Shown: piece by piece, positions 7,901 to 17,100 of the stretch
Numbering within the stretch: position 1 is the first letter of the stretch
Layout: the number at the start of each line of letters is the position of its first letter
NCBI GenBank assembly: GCA_946185535.1
Contig: CAMHJX010000002.1
Coordinates: forward strand, 1 to 64,000
Origin: an uncultured Bacteroidales bacterium
GTDB lineage: Bacteria > Bacteroidota > Bacteroidia > Bacteroidales > F082
Direction of reading: 5' to 3'
Length of the DNA: 64,000 nucleotides
Program-made: the position numbers and the translations under genes
The notes under the pieces: model-generated
Database searches by the model: none
Told to the model about the DNA's origin: nothing
What the model saw: only the letters and a program-made list of their open reading frames with translations

Positions 7901-9539
7901 CCGTCCCGGCCCGATGGACAACATCCCTGACTTTATCGCCCGTAAGCAGGGTAGGCAGGAGATCAAGTACGATTTCAATTGTATGGAGAAGTACTTGAAG
8001 GACACCTACGGCATTTGCGTATATCAAGAGCAGGTGATGTTGCTCTCGCGTGAGTTGGCCGACTTCACGAGAGGTGAGTCCGATACCTTGCGTAAGGCTA
8101 TGGGTAAGAAGCAGTTGGCTAAGATGGAGGAGCTTTATGGCAAGTTCATGAAACAAGGTGTGGCCAAGTTGACCAAGACAGAAAACTTGCCCGAAGACGA
8201 GGTGAAGAAGCGTTTGGAGAAGATTTGGGAAGAGTGGAAGAAGTTCGCATCCTATGCCTTCAATAAGTCGCATGCCGCTTGCTATAGTTGGGTGTCGTAC
8301 CAGACGGCTTATCTCAAGGCGCACTATCCTGCTGAGTTTATGGCTGCAGTGCTTAATAATGAGTTAGGCGACATCAAGCAGGTCAACTTTATGACCGAAG
8401 AATGCAAGCGTATGAAGATTGAGGTGCTGGGTCCCGATGTGAATGAGTCGGAGTATGAGTTTTCGGTCAATGAAAAAGGAGAGATTCGCTATGGCATGGG
8501 CGGCATCAAGAATGTAGGCGAGGCGGCTGTGGCGGGTATCGTTGCTGAGCGTGAAGCCAATGGAAAATTCAAAGACTTTGGTGACTTTGTGATGCGTGTT
8601 GCCGATAAAGGACTTAATGTCAGGGCTTTGGAGAGCATGGGCATGGCAGGCTGCTTCGACAGTTTCAAGGGTTTCCACCGTGCCATGTTGTTCAACATCG
8701 CTCCCAACGACTCGGTGCCTTTCTCTGAACGCGCCATGCGCATGGTGGCCTCGTTCAACGAGCGGAAGAACTCGGCGCAGATGGACCTTTTCGGTTTCGG
8801 TAGCGATGAGGGGACGGAGGAGACTTTCAATATCCCGTTACCGGAGTGCGAACCGTGGTCGAAGATGAAGGAATTGGAGATGGAGAAAGAGGCTTTGGGC
8901 TTCTATATCTCCTCGCATCCCATGCAGGTCTATCACCTGCCCATCAAGTACTTCTGCAACTGCGATGTGGAAGGTTTGAAGAATGCCTTGAATGATGTGG
9001 AGAAAAACCTCAAGCGTCCGGTGCGCCTTGGCGGACAAATCACACGTGCCGAAGAGTTTACGGCTAAAAATGGCAATCCATATGGTCGTTTCACCATTGA
9101 AGACCAAAGCGGTGCGTTGCAGTTTGCCTTGTTCAAGGAGAACTATCTGAATTGCAGGAATTTGCTGACGGTCAATTCCTTCGTGATGCTTTCCGGTATT
9201 ATGGACCGACCTTTCCCAAGGGCGGGACAAGACCCGAATGTGGTGCTGCAGACGCTTGAGGTAAGGTTTACGGAAGCGCGCTTGCTTGATTCTCTTTTGG
9301 AATCCACCTCAAAGACGGTTTACATCAAGTTGAATGTTGCAGAAATGAATAAGGAAAGCATGGAGGAGTTTATCAAGGTGTTGAAGGATAATCCTGGAAA
9401 ACAGCATTATAAATTGCATCTTTTCGATCCGCTAAGCAAAAAGTCCTGCAATCTGACTCCTGTGAAAGGTTCAATCAATGCTCAGGAGGTATTGCCGCTA
9501 TTAGAAAAGATGCCTTTTGTCGAATTTGACTTGCGATAA
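4923..9539 (+). CDS. dnaE: DNA polymerase III alpha subunit fused to N-terminal proofreading-type exonuclease
   Basis: 1538 residues. About 1-195: DEDDh exonuclease (FDTETTG motif I, GHNINFDLNVL motif II, HNASADVEAT motif III), as in the epsilon subunit DnaQ. About 245 onward: PHP domain (HLHVHSHYSMLDG, LTDHGNMFGI) with a lysine-rich insert (ADTVNKENGK...). Polymerase core: GPGRGSAAGS, catalytic PDIDVDFDDDGR near residue 735, FQFESPGMQ, ALYRPGPMDNIP, TRGESDTLRKAMGKK. A beta-clamp binding motif QMDLFGF lies near 1285, followed by an OB-fold (VRLGGQITRAEEF...). DnaE alone is ~1150-1250 residues; the excess is the exonuclease plus linker. Unlike Gram-positive PolC, the exonuclease precedes rather than interrupts the PHP domain. 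All catalytic motifs of both activities look intact, so this should be a self-proofreading replicative polymerase. Confidence 0.95.
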   Translation: MFLVFDTETTGLPKIENAPLTDFDNWPRMVQLAWQIHDEKGRFVENHNYLVQPDGFVIPIDAKMVHGISTEHAMKYGKPLNEVLDLFMISAAKAKYLVGHNINFDLNVLGCEFLRCGRENLLRRWQIIDTCTEKTAEFCQFPGGKGGKFKLPRLGEFHHLLFGEDFDSAHNASADVEATARVFLELIRRGVLDETDLHVDAQFIDDFKAANPDVIQPAGIKVEANFDEEEKGEEEPETGNYIPQHFTHLHVHSHYSMLDGMSKVPDLVSKCKKNGMYSLALTDHGNMFGIKDFADTVNKENGKVKDAIKEQQAIIGKPESTDEEKLAAQEQIEKLNKQFFKPIFGIETYCAPISIDKRDGRQDRGWHLILLAKNKTGYHSLCKLSSIAYTEGFYYNPRIDHSLLEKYHEGLICSSACLAGEVPQKIMNGDMKGAEESIQWFKNLFGEDYYLEVQRHKTDKPGGDTEVYERQKEVNKIIFDLAKKNDVKVIATNDVHFVEEEHGEAHDRLICLSTGKDLDDPTRMHYTKQEWLKTPEEMGRIFSDHPEVLENTQEIVDKVETYSIDSDPIMPIFPIPEDFGTEAEYRQKYTEEDLFNEFTRDEHGNVVLSQEEAEKKVKKLGGYNRLYRIKLEADYLAKLTWEGAKERYGENLTEDQIERIKFELHVMKTMGFPGYFLIVSDYIRAAREELGVSVGPGRGSAAGSVVAYCLKITDLDPLKYDLLFERFLNPDRISLPDIDVDFDDDGRGRVLDWITKKYGKEKVAHIITYGTMAAKSAIADVGRVQKVPLPEVNKIKSFIPDRNFDEAAVKAVEGELPKKMPKVNLKNCYKYVPELKQLVEGDDKNISSMLTYAEELEDTNRQIGIHACGVIIGADDLTNVAPVCTVKDKDTKEDVVVTQYDGHVIETVGLIKMDFLGLKTLTLIKDALKNIKKTHGIDIDIDHIPIDDEETYKLYSAGNTIGTFQFESPGMQKYLRELQPSVIGDIIAMNALYRPGPMDNIPDFIARKQGRQEIKYDFNCMEKYLKDTYGICVYQEQVMLLSRELADFTRGESDTLRKAMGKKQLAKMEELYGKFMKQGVAKLTKTENLPEDEVKKRLEKIWEEWKKFASYAFNKSHAACYSWVSYQTAYLKAHYPAEFMAAVLNNELGDIKQVNFMTEECKRMKIEVLGPDVNESEYEFSVNEKGEIRYGMGGIKNVGEAAVAGIVAEREANGKFKDFGDFVMRVADKGLNVRALESMGMAGCFDSFKGFHRAMLFNIAPNDSVPFSERAMRMVASFNERKNSAQMDLFGFGSDEGTEETFNIPLPECEPWSKMKELEMEKEALGFYISSHPMQVYHLPIKYFCNCDVEGLKNALNDVEKNLKRPVRLGGQITRAEEFTAKNGNPYGRFTIEDQSGALQFALFKENYLNCRNLLTVNSFVMLSGIMDRPFPRAGQDPNVVLQTLEVRFTEARLLDSLLESTSKTVYIKLNVAEMNKESMEEFIKVLKDNPGKQHYKLHLFDPLSKKSCNLTPVKGSINAQEVLPLLEKMPFVEFDLR

Positions 9540-9560
9540 AAAAGAAAATTTGTATCTTTG
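9531..9560 (+). promoter_or_regulatory. trxA promoter (TTG-N19-TATCTTTG)
   Basis: TTG at 9531-9533, inside the last codons of dnaE, then TATCTTTG at 9553-9560: a full -33/-7 pair with 19 bp spacing. It gives thioredoxin its own promoter with a ~45-nt leader. Confidence 0.75.
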
Positions 9561-9610
9561 CAATCCGAAAATGAGTAGAATCAGATTTATAAACTAAACG
9601 AATTAAAACT

Positions 9611-9931
9611 ATGGCAGTAATTCAAATGACTGACGACCGTTTTGAAGAAGTCGTCCTGAAATCGGAACTCCCTGTGATGGTGGACTTTGGTGCTACTTGG
9701 TGTGGCCCTTGCAAAAAGGTAGAGCCCATCGTCGATGAGCTTTCAGAAGAATATGCAGGCAAGATGATTGCCGTGAAATGCGACGTTGAGGAATGTCCCG
9801 GCACCGCTGGAAAATATGGCATCATGAACATTCCTACCGTTCTCTATTTCAAGGGTGGCGAGCCCGTCGACAAGAATGTGGGTGCCGCTCCCAAGAAGGT
9901 GTTTGTGGAGAAACTGGAGAAGCTGTTCTAA
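9611..9931 (+). CDS. trxA: Thioredoxin
   Basis: 106 residues, full length for thioredoxin. Active site W30-C31-G32-P33-C34 in VDFGATWCGPCKK, cis-proline segment MNIPTVLYFKGG, and the final helix. Cytoplasmic disulfide reductase, reduced by thioredoxin reductase. No signal peptide. Two further cysteines (DVEECPG) sit in the middle. Confidence 0.95.
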   Translation: MAVIQMTDDRFEEVVLKSELPVMVDFGATWCGPCKKVEPIVDELSEEYAGKMIAVKCDVEECPGTAGKYGIMNIPTVLYFKGGEPVDKNVGAAPKKVFVEKLEKLF

Positions 9932-9944
9932 AAAGATGGCTTTC

Positions 9945-10006
9945 AGCTATCAGCCTTCAGCAGTCAGCAAACTAAGCTGATAGCTGAAGGCTGACTGCTG
10001 ATAGCT
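9945..10006. repeat. REP-like palindromic element (AGCTATCAGC family)
   Basis: AGCTATCAGCCTTCAGCAGTCAGC is followed by an imperfect inverted copy, GCTGATAGCTGAAGGC and TGACTGCTGATAGCT, forming a ~24 bp stem with a bulge. It fills the gap between trxA and the DUF58 gene. A related element lies at 57679-57753. Confidence 0.7.
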
Positions 10007-10023
10007 AAAACAATTCAACCACC

Positions 10024-10959
10024 TTGGACTTTTCAATCGATAGGAACCGGCTGACGCAATTCGGCAGTTTGGAGTTCTTGGCACGTCAAATCGTGGAGGG
10101 ATTCATCACGGGTTTACACAAGAGTCCCTTCCACGGTTTTTCTGTTGAGTTCGCCGAACATCGCCTTTACAACACGGGCGAACCCATCCGCCATATCGAC
10201 TGGAAACTCTATGGCCGCACGGAGAAGCTCTTCGTGAAACGCTTCGAGGAGGAAACTAACCTGCGCTGTCAACTGGTCATTGACCAAAGCTCGAGCATGT
10301 GCTTCCCCGTGAGACAGAAGGTCGACTTTGAGCATCCCAACAAACTCTTTTTCTCCATCTATGCCGCTGCCTCGCTCATGGAGTTGATGCGTCGCCAGCG
10401 CGATGCGGTAGGCTTGGATTTGTTCGATGAGACGATTGCGTTCCACGAATCGGCCAAGTCATCCAATGTGCATAACAAGTTGATTTATACCGAGCTGGAG
10501 AAACTGATTGACACTTACGACAAAAATAACCGCAAGATGACTTCGACGCCGCAGTGCTTGCACCAAATCGCTGAGATGACGCACCGTCGCAGCCTTGTGG
10601 TCATCTTCACCGACATGCTCGACGGCCTTGATGACTACAAACCGATGTTTGAGGCATTGGAACACCTTAAATATAATAAGCACGAGGTCATCTTGTTCCA
10701 TGTCTTCGACAGCAATTTGGAGCAGAACCTTGACTTCGAAAACCGCCCGTACCGTTTCGTCGATTTGGAGTCGGGCGATGTGCTGAAACTCAATCCTGTT
10801 GAGGTACAGGAGGCATACAAGAAAATCATGACTGAGCGCAAGGAGGCTTTGTTGCGCCATTGCTACCAGTACCAAATCGACTATGTTGAGGCCGATATTA
10901 ATAAGGACTACAACCAAGTGCTGACGAGTTACTTGATTAAGCGGACAAAACTACACTAA
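10024..10959 (+). CDS. DUF58-domain protein (vWA-like)
   Basis: 311 residues, TTG start (upstream frame has no better start; the family begins at this point). Contains the DUF58 hallmark (EHRLYNTGEPIRHIDWKLYGRTEKLFVKRFEEE region, about 45-80) followed by a von Willebrand A-like domain with a MIDAS-type DQSSSM motif near residue 90. DUF58 proteins usually stand next to MoxR AAA+ ATPases and are thought to act with them as chaperones for protein or metal-complex assembly; no MoxR gene is seen in this window, so it stands alone here. Ends before a large hairpin and a terminator. Confidence 0.9.
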   Translation: MDFSIDRNRLTQFGSLEFLARQIVEGFITGLHKSPFHGFSVEFAEHRLYNTGEPIRHIDWKLYGRTEKLFVKRFEEETNLRCQLVIDQSSSMCFPVRQKVDFEHPNKLFFSIYAAASLMELMRRQRDAVGLDLFDETIAFHESAKSSNVHNKLIYTELEKLIDTYDKNNRKMTSTPQCLHQIAEMTHRRSLVVIFTDMLDGLDDYKPMFEALEHLKYNKHEVILFHVFDSNLEQNLDFENRPYRFVDLESGDVLKLNPVEVQEAYKKIMTERKEALLRHCYQYQIDYVEADINKDYNQVLTSYLIKRTKLH

Positions 10960-10965
10960 TACAAG

Positions 10966-11035
10966 AAGATGATGAAAGCATAGATTCCATGCTCGCCCAC
11001 TTGCCCATGCAGGAATGACATGCTTTCATCATCTT
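10966..11035. repeat. Long perfect hairpin downstream of the DUF58 gene
   Basis: AAGATGATGAAAGCAT (10966-10981) and its perfect complement ATGCTTTCATCATCTT (11020-11035) enclose a second, weaker stem (ATTCCATGC / GCAGGAAT). A 16-bp perfect outer stem over 70 nt is strong. No T-run follows directly. It may be a stable 3' mRNA end, a processing site, or a small mobile palindrome. Confidence 0.7.
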
Positions 11036-11042
11036 ATGAAAC

Positions 11043-11076
11043 AAAAAAGTCCGAGAGCCAGGCTCCCGGACTTTTC
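11043..11076. terminator. Bidirectional intrinsic terminator
   Basis: Stem GTCCGAGAGCC (11049-11059) / GGCTCCCGGAC (11061-11071) with one wobble pair, flanked by AAAAAA on the left and TTTT on the right. It sits between the convergent DUF58 gene and the giant T9SS gene and can stop both. Confidence 0.85.
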
Positions 11077-11112
11077 GTTTCCCCAAAGGGAAAATTACTT
11101 ACCTAACTATTA

Positions 11113-14100
11113 TTACTTAACTATTACTTTTACAGAAACTGCGTTCTGGTTGTTTTGCAAACTGATGATGTAGACACCCGTGGCGAGACTGTGGCTGATG
11201 CGCTCAGTGCTGCCCGCGTTGATCTGCTTCATCATCATAGGTTGACCGAGGATATTATACACGGCCATGTTATAATGGGCGTTGTCACCATTATCGATGA
11301 CAAACTCATGGTCGGTGCTCCAAATCTTCACATTGGTTTCAATGTTATCAGCCACGCCATCATCGGTGAGGTCGATGAAGATGGGTGAATCGAGGCCCGC
11401 GTTCGGGTTGACGGTGTTAGCTTCAGGACTCCACTCGCCGTTTACTGATATGTATTCGTTGAGCGTGTAGCTGTAAAGGTCCCAAATTACAATGCGGTTG
11501 ACACCGTTGGGATTCACATTGGGCAGGATGCCACCGAACCAACCGTCCTTACCAGCCACCTTTTCCTTATAGAAGTCGGCGTATTGGTTGATGCTTCCAA
11601 AGTCAACACCTGTTGTCTCAACGCTGGTGGAATAAAGCGGACGGAAGGGGTTTGCATCCGACAACAGCATGGCGAAGCTCATAGGATCTTCTTCGCTCTT
11701 CACATAGAAGGCTGATCCGCTATACTCGTCGTTTTCAGTGCCAAAGTTAAGCACAGTGGCATATTCATCGGTGGTGAATGTGTTAGCCACTTCTGTGCCG
11801 TTGTGACCGTCATTGAGGCGGATACGGAGATAGACATGGTTGCCAGGCGTGAAGCGGGCATTGGCCGTGGGCTCGTTCATGAACCAAACAATCTGACTGC
11901 CATTGGCGCTTGTCGTGAACTCACCATAGTTGCCTTCCGTTTCAAGGCTCGGGCTAGTCGTACGGTAGAAACCATCACCGTTGACATAGATTACATTGCC
12001 TGCGCCGGCTGTTTCAGGTCCATCGTTGCCGTCGACCAACTGGTTGGTGTAACGGTAGGTGGTGTTCGGTTCGAGGTTAAGCAGCGTGACTTGGATGGCC
12101 ACGGGCACGCGGTTGTTGTTCGATCCGTTGTTACCTTGGATGTAAAACGGCATGGCAGCTGAGATGGTAGGTTCAAAATCACCGCGGACGGTACCGGACA
12201 GGCTGACCGTAGCGGTAGCTCCGCCACCATTATGGGTGATGTTTCCTGGATAAGGACCAATAGGAAGATCACCTTTCAAACGGATGGTGATAGTCACAGG
12301 CTGATTGTCGATTACTCCATTGGAATAGTGGAGCTCAAACGGACTACTGCTATAGTTGCCATCGTCATTTAAGATTTCGAATTCACCTGACACCGTTACA
12401 GTGATGTAGCCTTCACCTTCGAGGTTGGCGCCAGTAAGGGTGTAGCTTTGTGAGGCTGAAGGTCCGTTTTCAAAGATGTAGTCGAGGCCATTAATAGTAT
12501 TAGGTGTGGCTGTCAGAGTCGGGATGGGCGTTGCGCCTCCGCCTGCGGTAAGCATGATGTCGTCGACTTCCCAACCTGCAGCTTCCTCATCGGTGCAAGT
12601 GTACTTGAAACCGATGTAGCAGTTCGAGCCACTGAATTCATCGAGGCTGATTTCACCCGACTCAACCCAGTTCCAACTGCCTTGCGAGAGTTCGCATTCG
12701 AGTTCTTCCCATGTGGCTATGGTCGGGTCTTGGCCGTCGTAGTCGTTGGAGAAAAACACTCCAAGGGCGGGGCCAGTGTAGTTCATAGCCGTTCTAAAGC
12801 TCAGCACTACATCATCGTAGCTGTCCAAATCGAAAGCGGGCGAGATGAGCCAATCCTCTGTGGCAGGATGGTTGTAGCCATTGGCATAGGCGTAGTGGTT
12901 GCCTTGGTAGGAGGCAATGCGCCAGAGCGAGTCACCATATACACAGCGTTCGGTCCAGCCGTTCCAGTCGTCTTCCCAGTCTTGGTTGAAGATGATGGTA
13001 AGGTCGTCTTGGATGATGTAATCTGCGTAGACGACAGGGCTGTCGTTGCAGCCCTCTTTCGTGGCATAGGCCCAGATGGCTGCGAACTCTTCAACTGTGA
13101 TGGGTTCTGTGTATGGTGTCCAAGGTCCATTCTCGGTAATGTGGCTGTACCAGATGGTCGCTCCTTCTGTAGCACAGCTGATTGTGACTTCTTGAGGCTC
13201 ATAGTAGGTGCCTCCAGCAGGGCTGAAGGTCGGAGCTGCCACGGTGCATGAGCCGCCTTCGCCTTGCATGAAGATGTCGAGGAAGAAGTTGTAGGTTTCA
13301 CCAGCCATGTTCTGGATATGGTAGGGACCGAAGTTGTGGCTGCCGTTTAAAGCGAATGCCCTGTTCGGATTGTTCACGTTGCCAATAACGAAGCCCGTGT
13401 AGTTGGGCACCATGGCTGTCTCTTCTGAAGTGCCGATTTCTATGCTCCACGCCGTGTTGTCGCCATTGGGGGAGAAGTTGGTGCTTGAGGAGTAGCCAAT
13501 CAGTTCGCCGTTAGCGTTGGTGAAGGTGTAGCCGTCAGCTGTGACATTCACCGTCCAGTAGAAGTTGTCCTCTAATCCAATGATAGAAGCAGGAAGGATT
13601 TCATTGCTGCCCGATGTGGTAGAAGTGAATAAAACGCCTTCAGGCTTGCCGGAAGCAGCATTGCTCATGGCATAGTATTCAGTAGCATTCTCATTATAGC
13701 GGGCAGCAAAGACGATGCGGTTGCCAGAAACGAGTTCGCTCATATCACTGATGCGAACATAGTCGTCTCCCGGAGCGGGTTGTTCGGTGACGGTGCCATT
13801 CAATGAAACGGTGGCTTGATCCGAAGAAGAAGCGTGTATGTTGATAACGCCACTGTATTGGCCCACTTCCGAACCATTCATTCTTACATAAACTGGGGTT
13901 GGTGGAAGCGTGCCGTTAATACCATCAATGTTAACCTGCCATGAGAATGTCTCGTTGTCGAGAGATACCTCGAATTCATTTTCACTGGACTGAATGATGA
14001 TGCTACCCGTTGAGCCGCCGCCCGGTGCCGGACCGATGTTGACACCCGACAAAGTGAAGTATTGCGATTCTGAAGGGCCTTCACCTACCACATGTGTGAA

Positions 14101-17100
14101 GCCTGACAATGAGTTTGGCGTTACAGTGAGATTTGGAACGCTGGTGGCTCCCACAAGCATGATGTCATCAACCTCCCAAGCGGCAGCCTCGTTTTCTGTT
14201 GAGGTGTATTTGAATGCAATGTAGCAGTTTGTGCTATATGCTGGATAAATACTGATCGGGATGTCGCCTGACTCAACCCAAGTGTATGAACCTGGCGATA
14301 TGTTGAAGTCGAAAGTCCACCAGCTGGCTGTCGTTGGGTCAACGCCATCGTAGTTGGTTGAATATTTCAATTCCAAATCAGGACCAGTGTAGTTCTTCGC
14401 ATTTCTAAACGTCAGGATTACATTCTGGTAATCGTTGATGTTGAAAGCAGGGGAAATGCACCACTGTTCGTTAACGCCACCGTTGTAACCGTTAGCGTAA
14501 GCGTAGTGGTTGCCTTGGTACTGACCTACGGTCCAGGGCTTATTGCCCTCAACAGTAACAAAGGTCCAGCCATTCATTTCGCCTTCCCAGTCTTGGTTGA
14601 AGATGGTGACCATGCCGAGTTGGATGGTATAGGTGGCCTCGGATACTGGGCTGTCGTTGTAGCCTTCCTTTTCGGCGTAGGCCCAGATGGTCATGCTCTC
14701 ATCGACTTGGATAGCTCCTGAATATGGAGTCCATGGACCGTTTTCTGATACTGTACTATAATAGATGGTGGCACCTTCAGTCGTACAAGTGATGCTCACG
14801 GTCTGCGCTTCAGTATAGGTACCTGCGGCAGGCGAGAAGGTAGGTGCGGCTACCGTGGGTGTGGGTGGGACGGGAGGCTCACCACCAGCCTTTACAAACA
14901 GGTCAAGGTAGAAGTTGTACCCATTGCTGGTAAAGTTATTCGAATGGTAGGGGCCGAAGTTATGGTTGCTGTTCAAAGCGAAATGCCTCTGATCGTTATT
15001 CACATTAGTAACAAGGAAACCTGAATAGTTGGGTACCATTGCCCCAGCATCAGCACTACCCAGCTCGATAGCCCATTCGGTGTTGTCGCCGTTTGTGGTG
15101 AAATTGGTGCTACTGGTATAACCAATCATTTCGCCGGCAGCGTTGGTGAAGGTGTAGCCGTTGTCTGTCACACCGACAATCCAATAGAAGCTGTTTTCTT
15201 CATCAGTGATAGTAGCAGGCAGAATCTCATTGCCTTCATTAGTGGTGGAGGAGAACAAAACGCCAGTGGGCTTGCCCGAGGAAGTGTTGCTCATGGCGTA
15301 ATAGTCGGTGGCATTCTCATCGAAACGGGCAGCAAAGACCACATAACTGCCAGCAATGAGTTGACTAAGATCGCTGATGCGCACGTAATCGCCTTCCGTA
15401 GGAGTAGGCGGTTCGGGCGGGGTAGGCGTGCTACCGTTGACACTGCCTGAAACGTTGACATATACAGTACCTGCCTCTTCTGAAGTGATAGCAATCTGTT
15501 CGTTGTACGTGCCTGCTTCAAGACCGGCTTTCAGTCTCACACAAATTTGGATATCGTAGAATGAACCCGATTCAGGGATGTAGATCATTGCAGGATTTTC
15601 TGGTTCAAACTGCTCGATGACCTGAGTGGAAACCTCGAAATGCTCAGAAGGAATCACACTGACATCGTTAGTCAATTGGTCACCGCTTACAGTGAAATAC
15701 AGGATTTCCGACGGGCCACCAGCCTCGAAATCATATTCGAAACCGGAAAGCGTCGTCGGCGTAACGGTTAAAGTTGAGGTTGAAGGCGTTTCGATTAAAG
15801 TCACATCGTCGGCCAAAGCGACTCTCAGTTGAGGCACGTTGAAATAGCCGATGACGCTGACGACATCCACCAAATTACCTTCTTCGATGCCTGTCAAGGC
15901 TGGCACCTTATAAATGTTGATGCTGGCTCCGTCTTGTGTCAAAGGCGTGTTGCCGGACGTGTTGATGGCACCAATGGTGGCACCTTCTACCTTGACGCGG
16001 GTGCATTGCAGGGCATCGGCACCACCTTCGAGGATTTCAGCGATGGTTTTCACGGCCAAGGGCAGTGTGTTGCCTGACGAAAGGATACTGAATTGTTCGG
16101 CATCGTTGCCGTTGATACCACTCAGTTCGGCGAGGCCGTTGTATGCAGCCCTTTTGCCGTAGGCTTGGACCATATCACCCAAGGCGATGGCCGAAGGCAC
16201 GGTGTTGTTGTTCAAGTAGAGGTCGATGCCAGCCGTCTCATCTTGGATGTAGACATTGCGGCCGTCGATGAAAGTCACCACACCTTGTACCAAGGCGTAT
16301 TCGTTGAGGGCAAGGGCGCGTGCCTCGGCGATGGTGATGAGGGTCGGAGCTGGGGCTTCGGAAATGGTATAAGTGGCCGAAGCGACACCGCTGTTGAGAT
16401 AGCCTTCTTTCATGGCGAAGGCTTTCACCGTAGTGGTTTCGGTGATGTTAATGGCACTGGTGTAGACCGTGCCGTCCTCCATCGGGTTGCTACCGTCAAG
16501 GGTATAGTAAAGGGTTGCCCCTTCAGTGGCGCAACTGATGGTGACCGAAACGGCTTCGGAATAGGTGCCGGCCTCAGGGTTGAAGGTCGGGGTGGCCACG
16601 GTCTCTTGAGGAGTGCCGCCTTCGCTGTTCCAAGTGATGTCAATTTCTGTCAAATACATGGCACCACTGGCAGAACGGAGGCCGAGGTACTCGTAAGAAC
16701 CTGTAATTGCCAATTCCTCACTTGTGCCTTTCACAATAGTGCCGAGGAGTTCTCCAAAAGTTTCGGCACTATACAATTCTGTTGGTGAAGTGTAGGCAGT
16801 ATGGCTACCATATACTTGCAAGGTTCTACCTTCTGCTGTGTTTTCGTTCCATGTGACAGTAACATTGGTCAGTGTTCCGCCCGATGCAGTGGTGATAATG
16901 CCTGAGTTGCTGTTGTTGCTTCTCAGCTGGATGGATTCGTTGCTGCCAGCACTTTGTCCTGCATAGACAGCATCGGAGTTACTGGTCTTTCCTTCCCAAG
17001 CGGTATAGGATGTTCCAGTGACACCAGTAAGGTCTCGGTTGAGAACATCGGTGATCTCCGTTCGGGATTGCGCCCAAACGTTCATTCCCGTCAACAGCAA

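Noticed and set aside
4923-9539. PolC-type polymerase
   Set aside because: The exonuclease lies before the PHP domain, not inside it, and the core motifs are DnaE-like.
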